NCBI GenBank assembly: GCA_002381155.1
Contig: DFQX01000081.1
Coordinates: 1-35,772, forward strand
Origin: Flavobacteriaceae bacterium UBA3478
Lineage (GTDB): Bacteria; Bacteroidota; Bacteroidia; Flavobacteriales; Flavobacteriaceae
Direction: 5' to 3'
Length of the DNA stretch: 35,772 bases
The stretch's first letter is position 1. Each line of letters opens with the position of its first letter. The position numbers and the translations under genes were made by a program. This document shows, piece after piece, positions 24,683 through 31,290 of the stretch. The notes under the pieces are model-generated. The model searched no databases and was not told where the DNA came from. It was given only the letters and a program-made list of their open reading frames with translations.

Positions 24683-25624
24683 CTAATCATCACAATCATC
24701 GCCGTCACCATCATTATCAGCATCATAATAGCTCGAAGAATCGTGGGGATCTAATCCAAGACTTATCTCACATTTTGTTGGGGTACCATCACCATCATCG
24801 TCAGCATCTAAGAAATCATTCGCTACAGGTAGCCTATTCTCATTTTCGTAATCCTCGTCGGTATTATCATCATAGAGATAACCATTACCATTGCGATCTT
24901 CCAGAATAGATAAAATTCCGTCTCCATCGTGATCGGTAGCTAAAGCTTCGATAAGTGTAATCTCAAAAAATATCGGACCATATTGAGGTATATCGGCAGT
25001 GATGGTGTTATATGAAGCCATGGCTGACGGGAAGAAAATAAATCCGTGACCAGGATTAATCGCCGTAAAAGTTCCGTCTAAATTCTCGGCTACCCCTTCA
25101 GAAGCTTTAAAAAAGGGCACGCCTTCAGCAAACCCTCTAAATCCTTGAAAAGGAGCCTGAATGGTTGCTAAGTCAAACCAAGAGCCTCCTTGCTTCACTT
25201 CGTCAAAAATACTGAGGTCTAAGTTTCGTCCTGTGTACTGAACATAGACTGAATCAGCAACACTCGGTTGATTACCAACTCCTGGGTTCACCACAAAATA
25301 ATAGAGATTATGAGGAACTCCATTTTCGATTTCGTCGGTAGTGTAATCGGCCTCATCTAAATCGAATTCTGATGGGCGGATATTAATCGAAGTCGTACCT
25401 AAACGACTATCATCCCAAAGCGAAATATCTCCATCTGCTACTTCTGAAATCGAACCTTCACGATAAGTATGCCCCTTCAAGAAATTAACCAACTCCTCAT
25501 CGTTTACTGCTCTAATCGAATCGAGCTTTGCTGGAGGTACAGAGACCACTCCAGATAAAGGATTATCCTTCTTACAGGATACTAAAAATGCAATTACAGA
25601 TAATAAGAGTAGTTTACGAAGCAT
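24683..25624 (-). CDS. FKBP-like lipoprotein with C-terminal Asp-rich repeats
   Basis: The product is a surface or periplasmic lipoprotein: the leader ends in FLVSC (lipid site Cys18) followed by KKD. The middle part (about 120-235) looks like an FKBP-type prolyl isomerase domain: VADSVYVQYTGRNLDLSIFD, FRGFAEGVPFF, NPGHGFIFFPS, and PIFFEITLIEA near its end. The C-terminal part (about 238-313) has DxDGDGxxxxxE-type calcium-binding repeats of thrombospondin type 3 style, ending DADNDGDGDDCDD. The start at 25624 is chosen because a lipoprotein leader begins there; a frame 66 bp longer places extra residues before it. Several FKBP active-site aromatics are hard to assign, so catalytic activity is uncertain. 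Confidence 0.8.
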   Translation of the reverse strand: MLRKLLLLSVIAFLVSCKKDNPLSGVVSVPPAKLDSIRAVNDEELVNFLKGHTYREGSISEVADGDISLWDDSRLGTTSINIRPSEFDLDEADYTTDEIENGVPHNLYYFVVNPGVGNQPSVADSVYVQYTGRNLDLSIFDEVKQGGSWFDLATIQAPFQGFRGFAEGVPFFKASEGVAENLDGTFTAINPGHGFIFFPSAMASYNTITADIPQYGPIFFEITLIEALATDHDGDGILSILEDRNGNGYLYDDNTDEDYENENRLPVANDFLDADDDGDGTPTKCEISLGLDPHDSSSYYDADNDGDGDDCDD

Positions 25625-25665
25625 CGAACCTTGAATAATTAAGGCGGCAAGATACAATTTTCCCC

Positions 25666-25673
25666 TATTTTTG
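25666..25673 (+). promoter_or_regulatory. -7 box before the S4-domain gene
   Basis: TATTTTTG matches TAnnTTTG, 28 nt before the GTG start at 25702. No -33 TTG was found at the usual spacing. Confidence 0.45.
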
Positions 25674-25701
25674 TTAGTGAGACTTAACACCTTTTAACAC
25701 A

Positions 25702-26073
25702 GTGCGAATTGATAAATATTTATGGGCTACTCGTTACTTCAAGACTCGTTCTATGGGGAGTAATGCCTGTAAGAATGGTAAGATTCACATTAATGATCAA
25801 ATTGCTAAACCTGCAAAGGAAGTTTATCCCGGTGACCGTATTCGTGTAAGAATCGATCAAATAAATTACGAAATAGAGGTCCTCGACCTGCCTAAAAGCC
25901 GAGTTGGAGCAAAACTGGTAGATCAATACCGAAAAGACCACACGCCGAAAGAAGCCTTTGAACACCTAGAATTCGCAAAACTATCTCAAGAATATTACAG
26001 ACAAAAAGGAGAAGGACGTCCGACCAAAAAAGATCGTCGATCTCTTGAAGCTTATACCTCAGAACCCGAATGA
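25702..26073 (+). CDS. S4-domain RNA-binding protein, Hsp15 (HslR) family
   Basis: The 123-residue protein starts with a complete S4 domain: MRIDKYLWATRYFKTRSMG, CKNGKIHINDQIAKPAKEVYPGD, then a basic tail. The Hsp15 family binds stalled 50S-nascent chain-tRNA complexes and helps recycle them. The start is GTG at 25702, where the S4 motif begins; no ATG lies in frame before it. Its stop overlaps the next ATG by 4 bp, coupling it to the phosphoribosyltransferase gene. Confidence 0.88.
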   Translation: MRIDKYLWATRYFKTRSMGSNACKNGKIHINDQIAKPAKEVYPGDRIRVRIDQINYEIEVLDLPKSRVGAKLVDQYRKDHTPKEAFEHLEFAKLSQEYYRQKGEGRPTKKDRRSLEAYTSEPE

Positions 26074-26567
26074 AAGAACTTATCCTTGATCATCAAAAGA
26101 TTGCGCACATTATACGTCGAATTGCTTTTCAAATTCTCGAAACTTACTCCGATGAGTCTGAGATCATCATCGCGGGAGTTCAAGGTTCAGGTAGCCTACT
26201 GGCAGAAAAAATTGCCATTGAATTAAGAAAAATCGATGAGTTAGAAATTAAAGTGGTGAACGTTTCATTAGACAAACATCATCCAGGAAATCAGTCACCT
26301 GAATTAGATATCGATGCTACACATCTAAATGACAAAGCTGTTGTTCTTGTTGATGATGTACTGAATTCGGGAGCTACTTTAATGCACGGATGCCTTCCCT
26401 TTCTACATGCCGGTGTTAAAAAATTAAAAACCGCTGTTCTCGTTAATCGAAATCATAAAAAATTTCCGATTAAAGCCGATTTCAAAGGTCTTTCACTATC
26501 CACATCATCCTACGAACACATAGAAGTGGTTTTCGAAGAAAATAACGACCGTGCGTACTTAAAGTAA
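26070..26567 (+). CDS. phosphoribosyltransferase, PyrR-like
   Basis: This protein of 165 residues belongs to the type I phosphoribosyltransferase fold. The PRPP-binding loop VVLVDDVLNSGAT is at residues 91-103, and VQGSGSLLAEKIA (38-50) is the pyrophosphate loop region. It resembles PyrR (uracil phosphoribosyltransferase or pyr attenuation protein) in size and in the SLDKHH segment. No pyr genes or attenuator are next to it, so a regulatory role is not supported by context; a base salvage role is possible. It overlaps the antisense aroK by 9 bp. Confidence 0.8.
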   Translation: MKELILDHQKIAHIIRRIAFQILETYSDESEIIIAGVQGSGSLLAEKIAIELRKIDELEIKVVNVSLDKHHPGNQSPELDIDATHLNDKAVVLVDDVLNSGATLMHGCLPFLHAGVKKLKTAVLVNRNHKKFPIKADFKGLSLSTSSYEHIEVVFEENNDRAYLK

Positions 26568-27074
26568 TTCTACTATTTCTTTGACGATCGTTTCAACTGA
26601 CTTTTGATCGATATCTACCACATGATCAGCCTGTAGATAGAAGTTCAAGCGCTCGAATAGATGCTTGCCTATAAACTCTGGTAAATCCTCATCGCCAATC
26701 GATTGAATTAACGGTCGAGTGTCTTTTTCTGATAATAACCTTTCGGTAAGGGTTTTAATTGAGGCCTTTAAATAAAAAACTTTAGCATTCGGTGCCGACT
26801 TCATGAGCTGTAAATTATTTCCATAGCATGGTGTACCTCCACCCGTCGAAAGGATCATTTGATCATTTTCAGCAAGTATGCTATTCAACACCTCATTTTC
26901 TAAACGTCTGAATTTCAACTCCCCAGAGGCTTCAAAAAAATCACTGATTGTTATACCTATCTGTTTCTCAATAGTATGATCTAAATCAATAAAGGTTAGG
27001 TTTAATTCATTAGCCAATGCTTTACCAATGGTCGACTTTCCAGACCCCATATAGCCGAGAAGAATAATTTTCAT
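26559..27074 (-). CDS. aroK: shikimate kinase
   Basis: The enzyme phosphorylates shikimate using ATP. The 171-residue NMP-kinase fold has Walker A GYMGSGKST (7-15), the shikimate-binding Asp32 in DLDHTIE, Arg57 in FRRLE, the Gly-Gly-Gly motif STGGGTPC (76-83), the lid arginine in DTRPL (about 120) and ERLNFY. It complements aroQ elsewhere in the window. A -7 box 18 nt upstream lies back-to-back with the promoter of tRNA-Lys. Confidence 0.95.
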   Translation of the reverse strand: MKIILLGYMGSGKSTIGKALANELNLTFIDLDHTIEKQIGITISDFFEASGELKFRRLENEVLNSILAENDQMILSTGGGTPCYGNNLQLMKSAPNAKVFYLKASIKTLTERLLSEKDTRPLIQSIGDEDLPEFIGKHLFERLNFYLQADHVVDIDQKSVETIVKEIVELL

Positions 27075-27083
27075 ATTTGCCTA

Positions 27084-27113
27084 TTGAATTTTCAAATATA
27101 GCCCTTATATTTG
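27084..27113 (+). promoter_or_regulatory. promoter of tRNA-Lys
   Basis: TTG (27084-27086), 19 nt spacer, then TATATTTG (27106-27113) gives a complete Bacteroidota promoter that ends 12 nt before the mature tRNA start at 27126. Confidence 0.65.
27093..27100 (-). promoter_or_regulatory. -7 box of aroK
   Basis: On the minus strand TATATTTG is an exact match, 18 nt before the ATG at 27074. It is the mirror image of the tRNA-Lys box 5 nt away. Confidence 0.55.
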
Positions 27114-27125
27114 CACCCGCATTTA

Positions 27126-27198
27126 GACCTGGTAGCTCAGCTGGTAGAGCAATACACTTTTAATGTATGGGTCCTGGGTTCGAGCCCCAGCCAGGTCA
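27126..27198 (+). tRNA. tRNA-Lys (anticodon TTT)
   Basis: A complete cloverleaf is readable: acceptor stem GACCTGG with CCAGGTC, D arm GCTCAGCTGGTAGAGC, anticodon stem ATACA/TGTAT with loop CTTTTAA (anticodon 27159-27161), and the T arm CTGGG-TTCGAGC-CCCAG. The 3' CCA is not encoded; the discriminator is A. A strong terminator follows at once. Confidence 0.97.
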
Positions 27199-27200
27199 CA

Positions 27201-27232
27201 AAAGTTAAGGCAACCTTGCCTTAACTTTTTTT
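27201..27232 (+). terminator. intrinsic terminator after tRNA-Lys
   Basis: A perfect 13-bp inverted repeat (27201-27213 with 27216-27228) runs into a T tract to 27232. It separates the lysine and leucine tRNAs. Confidence 0.9.
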
Positions 27233-27268
27233 GTTTACCAGAGACTGTAACGTTTAGTTTCAGTTTAT

Positions 27269-27351
27269 GCTCACGTGGTGGAATTGGTAGACACGCCATC
27301 TTGAGGGGGTGGTGTCCTATGGACGTGCTGGTTCGACTCCAGTCGTGAGCA
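27269..27351 (+). tRNA. tRNA-Leu (anticodon GAG)
   Basis: The acceptor stem GCTCACG pairs with CGTGAGC; the anticodon stem CCATC/GGTGG encloses loop TTGAGGG with GAG at 27303-27305; a long variable arm typical of class II tRNAs follows, then the T loop GTTCGACTC. CCA is not encoded. It reads CUC and CUU codons. Confidence 0.96.
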
Positions 27352-27365
27352 CAAATTTAACTAGT

Positions 27366-27397
27366 AAAAAAGGCATCCAAATGGATGCCTTTTTTTT
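27366..27397 (+). terminator. intrinsic terminator after tRNA-Leu
   Basis: A 13-bp stem (27366-27378 with 27383-27395) with loop AAAT is followed by a T tract. It insulates the carotenoid operon from the tRNAs. Confidence 0.9.
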
Positions 27398-27608
27398 GCG
27401 AAAAATCTATGAGCAACTCTACTAATTTATAGATGAATTAGCAAAGAGAAACGATTACCGATTTGTTTTTTACTAATGTTGACTTTAGACAAGACTTGAA
27501 CTGCTAATATTTGTACCGATGTCATCAATATATTTCTAAAAAATTCAACAAAAAGAAAGAATTCAAGCATTTTGTTAAACGATATATAAATTGAAGGCTC
27601 ATTTTACC
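27398..27608 (+). promoter_or_regulatory. AT-rich regulatory region upstream of the carotenoid operon
   Basis: This is the longest non-coding stretch without an RNA gene. I see no reading frame of interest. It holds a 6-bp inverted repeat CTAATT/AATTAG (27422-27441, 8-nt spacer), a direct repeat GACTT spaced 12 bp (27481 and 27493), and a near-consensus -7 box TAATATTTG (27505-27513, one base too long). Its size and position before a MerR-type autoregulator make it a likely operator region; none of the repeats is proven. Confidence 0.4.
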
Positions 27609-27616
27609 TATTTTTG
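27609..27616 (+). promoter_or_regulatory. -7 box of the carH-crt operon
   Basis: TATTTTTG matches TAnnTTTG and lies 18 nt before the ATG at 27635. A TTG at 27591-27593 is 15 nt upstream, shorter than the usual spacing, which would fit a promoter that needs or is bent by a MerR-type regulator, though that is speculation. Confidence 0.5.
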
Positions 27617-27634
27617 TTTAAGATTTTAGATAGA

Positions 27635-28540
27635 ATGATGAACAGTAGTAAAAAATCGTTTAGCATTAGAGATCTCGAGAATCTTTCAGGGATCAAGGCA
27701 CATACCATCAGAATTTGGGAAAAGAGATATAACCTTTTGAGTCCTGAACGCACTGAAACAAATATTCGTACCTATTCACTCGAAAGCCTTCAGAAACTTC
27801 TAAACATCACACTCCTATATAATAGTGGATCTAAAATCTCAAAGATTTCTAAAATTAAAGAAGAAGACATTCCTCTTTTGGTCAATGAGATTATTGCTAA
27901 AAACAGTGAAAAACACCATGCAATCAATGCATTCAAGCTTGCCATGGTGAATTTTGACACGCACCAATTCTACAACACCTACAATAGCCTAGTTGCAGAT
28001 CGAAGCTTCAAAGAGCTTTTTAATGAGGTATTTATTCCTCTAATGACTGAGCTAGGTATGTTATGGCAGTCAAAAACCATTTCTCCTGCTCATGAGCATT
28101 TTATCAGCAGTTTGATTAAACAGAAGATCTACATTCAAACTGAGAAATACCAAAAACTACCTCCAACCAAAGAGGCACCAGTATATGTGCTTTATTTACC
28201 TGAAGGCGAGGTACACGAAATAGGATTACTTTTCTTGAATTACGAATTAGTTTCGAGAGGTCATAAGACGATTTTTCTAGGTCAGTCAAACAGTATTCAC
28301 AGTTTAAAGGAGCTATTGAATTATTACGACAATCTAAACTTTGTGTCTTATTTTACTATAAGTCCAGGACCAGATGAACTCGACCGGTATTTTGAAGCCT
28401 TCTCTAATGAACTTCGTGGAAACAATTCAAAGCTGATGATTCTTGGCTATCAAACCCAAAAACTTCAATCTAAGCCTAACTTTGATTTCGTAGAAATTTT
28501 TGAATCTATCGCTCACTTTACAGCACAGTTACCTAACTAA
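27635..28540 (+). CDS. MerR-family regulator with B12-binding domain (CarH/LitR type)
   Basis: This is the probable transcription regulator of the carotenoid operon that it heads. The N-terminus (about 9-75) is a MerR winged helix, SIRDLENLSGIKAHTIRIWE. The middle helical bundle carries W144-x9-E154-H155, the Wx9EH motif that caps adenosylcobalamin in CarH photoreceptors. The C-terminal Rossmann-like domain has E192-x-H194-x-x-G197, the motif that supplies the lower axial histidine to cobalt. So B12 binding is likely and light or B12 control of carotenoid synthesis is plausible. However, the residue after Trp144 is Gln, where Thermus CarH (from memory) has the His that ligates cobalt after illumination. 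The ATG at 27635 (or 27638) is used; a TTG at 27614 is part of the promoter. Its stop overlaps the crtI ATG by one base. Confidence 0.9.
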   Translation: MMNSSKKSFSIRDLENLSGIKAHTIRIWEKRYNLLSPERTETNIRTYSLESLQKLLNITLLYNSGSKISKISKIKEEDIPLLVNEIIAKNSEKHHAINAFKLAMVNFDTHQFYNTYNSLVADRSFKELFNEVFIPLMTELGMLWQSKTISPAHEHFISSLIKQKIYIQTEKYQKLPPTKEAPVYVLYLPEGEVHEIGLLFLNYELVSRGHKTIFLGQSNSIHSLKELLNYYDNLNFVSYFTISPGPDELDRYFEAFSNELRGNNSKLMILGYQTQKLQSKPNFDFVEIFESIAHFTAQLPN

Positions 28541-30006
28541 TGAATAAAGTAATCGTAATTGGATCAGGATTTTCATCCTTATCTGCGGCTAGCTACCTAG
28601 CTAAAGAAGGTCTTGAAGTATCGATCTTTGAAAAAAATGACACTCCCGGAGGAAGAGCTCGACAGCTTAAAAGGAATGGATACACTTTCGATATGGGCCC
28701 CTCTTGGTATTGGATGCCTGATATTTTCGAAAACTTTTTTCAAGATTTTGGAAAGACCACAAGTGACTTTTACGAATTAGAACGTTTAGATCCGGGTTAT
28801 CAAATCTACTTCAAAGACAAACTACTTAAGATTTACGCCGACTTAGATAAACTCTGTAATACCTTTGAAGAAATTGAGAAAGGGAGTGGTAAAAAGCTAT
28901 CCAAATTCATTGCGAAGGCGAAAGAGAACTATAAAATCGCGATTGGTAAAGTCGTAATGAGACCAGGGAAATCCCCACTAGAATTAGTTACTCCAGAAAC
29001 CGCGGTTCGAGTGGGTCAATTTTTAAAATCGGTGAGTGATGTTATTCATAAAGAATTTAAAGACGAGGCTTTACGGGCTGCATTAGAGTTTCCCGTTTTG
29101 TTCTTAGGAGCTAAACCAGAAAATACGCCTTCGTTCTATATCTTTATGAATTATGCTGATTACGGCCTAGGTACCTGGCATCCTAAAGGAGGAATGTACG
29201 AGATTGTTAAGGCAATGGTATCTATTGCTGAATCAAACGGAGTTAAAATTCATACCTCCTCAGCAGTATCTAAAATTAAGGTGTCGCAAAGTGGAAAGGT
29301 AGAAGGTATCGTTCTTGAAGATGGAAGTTTTCTTGAAGCTGACTTTGTGGTCAGTGGTGCTGACTATCACCACTCAGAAACCTTACTTCCTAAAAAGTAT
29401 CGACAATATTCAGAAGACTATTGGGCAAAACGCACCTTTGCTCCTTCCTCACTTCTATTCTATGTTGGGTTTAATAAAAAGTTAGCTAAAACATTTGCAC
29501 ATCACAACCTATTCTTTGACACTGACTTCAAAGCTCATGCAAGTGATATTTATGATAAGCCCAATTGGCCAAAAGAACCTTTATTCTATGCTAATTTTCC
29601 ATCAGCTTCAGACGAATCAATGGCTCCCAAGGGTAAAGAAGCAGGATTCTTTTTAATACCTATTGCTCCAGGAATTGAAGATACCCAAGAGCTACGCGAT
29701 AAATACTTTAATAAGATTATCAAACGACTTGAAGACTTCTATGGCGAATCGCTTCAAGAGCATATAGAATTCACAGAAAGTTTCTGTGTTAACGACTTTG
29801 TAAGCGAGTATAACTCGTACAAAGGGAATGCTTATGGCCTGGCAAATACCTTACGTCAAACTGCATTTTTAAGACCGAAATTAGCCTCTAAGAAAGTGTC
29901 TAATCTATTCTTTACTGGCCAATTAACGGTACCTGGTCCTGGAGTACCCCCGGCCCTAATTTCTGGAAAAATTGTCTCCGAACTACTTCTAAAAAAAAGC
30001 GTATGA
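28540..30006 (+). CDS. crtI: phytoene desaturase
   Basis: The FAD enzyme converts colourless phytoene to lycopene. The 488-residue protein starts with the dinucleotide motif VIGSGFSSLSAASYLAKEG and FEKNDTPGGRAR, followed by MGPSWYWMPDIFE, a stretch I associate with the Bacteroidota CrtI. The C-terminus FFTGQLTVPGPGVPPALISG is the standard carotenoid desaturase signature. It is the better candidate for phytoene desaturation among the two paralogues, since the other groups with CrtD. It overlaps crtB by 4 bp (ATGA). The enzyme is membrane-associated. Confidence 0.94.
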   Translation: MNKVIVIGSGFSSLSAASYLAKEGLEVSIFEKNDTPGGRARQLKRNGYTFDMGPSWYWMPDIFENFFQDFGKTTSDFYELERLDPGYQIYFKDKLLKIYADLDKLCNTFEEIEKGSGKKLSKFIAKAKENYKIAIGKVVMRPGKSPLELVTPETAVRVGQFLKSVSDVIHKEFKDEALRAALEFPVLFLGAKPENTPSFYIFMNYADYGLGTWHPKGGMYEIVKAMVSIAESNGVKIHTSSAVSKIKVSQSGKVEGIVLEDGSFLEADFVVSGADYHHSETLLPKKYRQYSEDYWAKRTFAPSSLLFYVGFNKKLAKTFAHHNLFFDTDFKAHASDIYDKPNWPKEPLFYANFPSASDESMAPKGKEAGFFLIPIAPGIEDTQELRDKYFNKIIKRLEDFYGESLQEHIEFTESFCVNDFVSEYNSYKGNAYGLANTLRQTAFLRPKLASKKVSNLFFTGQLTVPGPGVPPALISGKIVSELLLKKSV

Positions 30007-30842
30007 AAAACTTGTTCGACCATGTTTCTGAACAGTGTAGCCAGTTAGTTACAAAGGCTTACAGTACGAGCTTCTCAACCGCAACAGCACTACTAGCACC
30101 TTCCGTTCGCTCCCATATTTTCAATATCTATGGCTTTGTTCGATTCGCAGATGAAATCGTCGATAGTTTTCATGACTACGACAAAGAACAACTATTCAAA
30201 AACTTCGAGCGTGATTTGGCAGAAGCCTTAGAACACAAGATTAGTTTAAATCCTATTCTCAACTCTTTTCAATACACGTTTCACACTTTTAATATTGATT
30301 ATGATCTAGTCGCTGCTTTTATGAAAAGTATGCGAATGGATCTCACTAAGAGTACCTATAGAAGTGTTGAAGAATACAAGGAATACATCTATGGATCTGC
30401 CGATGTTGTGGGGCTCATGTGCCTTACTGTTTTTGTTGAAGGTGACAAAGAAAGGTACACATCTTTAAAAGAGTCAGCAATGGCGTTAGGGTCTGCATTT
30501 CAAAAAGTTAACTTTCTGCGAGACCTTAAGGTAGATTTTGAGAACCTTGGGAGAACCTATTTTCCTAATGCGAATCTAGAAGCTCTTGATGAAGCTTCTA
30601 AACAAGCAATTATTGATGAAATTGAGGCTGATTTCAATTTAGGTTTTGAAGGAATACAAAAATTACCCGCAACGGTAAGATTGGGAGTGTATACCGCTTA
30701 CCGCTATTACAAGCGTTTATTGGATCGTCTAAAAAACACACCCCCACTTGAGATTAAAAATAGTCGTATCCGGGTTCCAAACTACGAAAAGCTCGGTCTA
30801 GTGGCTCAGTCCTATTTTGAAATAAAATTTCAACGCGTATAA
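30003..30842 (+). CDS. crtB: phytoene synthase
   Basis: The enzyme condenses two GGPP molecules to phytoene. The 279-residue squalene/phytoene synthase fold shows both Mg-diphosphate motifs: DEIVD at 50-54 and D174LKVD178 in the block NFLRDLKVDFENLGRTYFP. The motif SFSTATALL near the start is also typical. It is coupled to crtI upstream and lies 4 bp before crtZ. The GGPP synthase (crtE) that feeds it is not in this window. Confidence 0.95.
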   Translation: MKNLFDHVSEQCSQLVTKAYSTSFSTATALLAPSVRSHIFNIYGFVRFADEIVDSFHDYDKEQLFKNFERDLAEALEHKISLNPILNSFQYTFHTFNIDYDLVAAFMKSMRMDLTKSTYRSVEEYKEYIYGSADVVGLMCLTVFVEGDKERYTSLKESAMALGSAFQKVNFLRDLKVDFENLGRTYFPNANLEALDEASKQAIIDEIEADFNLGFEGIQKLPATVRLGVYTAYRYYKRLLDRLKNTPPLEIKNSRIRVPNYEKLGLVAQSYFEIKFQRV

Positions 30843-30846
30843 ATCT

Positions 30847-31290
30847 ATGAATACACTATTGGCAATTTTGACATTTTTAGGAACGTTCGCGATCATGGAA
30901 TTCATGGCATGGTTTATTCACAAGTACATCATGCATGGGGTATTGTGGGTACTCCATAAAGATCATCACCAAAAAGACCACGATTCTTGGTTTGAAAGAA
31001 ACGACGCCTTCTTTTTATTTTTCGCGAGCCTTAGTATGTTCTTCTTAATGTTCGCAAAAGAATACTTTTGGTTAGCTACTCCGATAGGTTTAGGAATTTT
31101 GGCTTACGGCATCGCCTATTTCGTTGTTCACGATATTTTTATTCACCAACGTTTTAAATGGCTCAGAAATATCGATAACGCATATGCACGAGGAGTTCGT
31201 CGCGCTCACAAAATCCATCACAAACATCTAGGTAAAGAGAAAGGTGAGAATTTTGGCATGCTAGTCGTTCCTAAAAAATATTTCAAATAG
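30847..31290 (+). CDS. crtZ: beta-carotene hydroxylase (beta-ring 3-hydroxylase)
   Basis: This membrane di-iron hydroxylase adds 3-OH to beta-ionone rings. The 147-residue protein has all four histidine motifs: H25xxxxH30, H37xxHH (HKDHH), H95xxxxH100 (HDIFIH) and H121xxHH (HKIHH), with hydrophobic helices between. In a monocyclic carotenoid it would act on the single beta ring. Its stop is directly followed by the GTG of the next gene. Confidence 0.94.
   Translation: MNTLLAILTFLGTFAIMEFMAWFIHKYIMHGVLWVLHKDHHQKDHDSWFERNDAFFLFFASLSMFFLMFAKEYFWLATPIGLGILAYGIAYFVVHDIFIHQRFKWLRNIDNAYARGVRRAHKIHHKHLGKEKGENFGMLVVPKKYFK

Noticed and set aside
24690..24900. GAT/ATC-rich stretch as a simple DNA repeat
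   Set aside because: It is the coding sequence for the Asp-rich calcium-binding-type repeats of the FKBP-like lipoprotein.
27163..27348. Open frame of 61 codons across the tRNA genes
   Set aside because: It is made of tRNA-Lys, the terminator and tRNA-Leu; no independent coding signal.
27126..27397. tRNA genes as an integration site
   Set aside because: No repeated tRNA 3' end, integrase or foreign genes are seen downstream; the next unit is the carotenoid operon with base composition like its surroundings.
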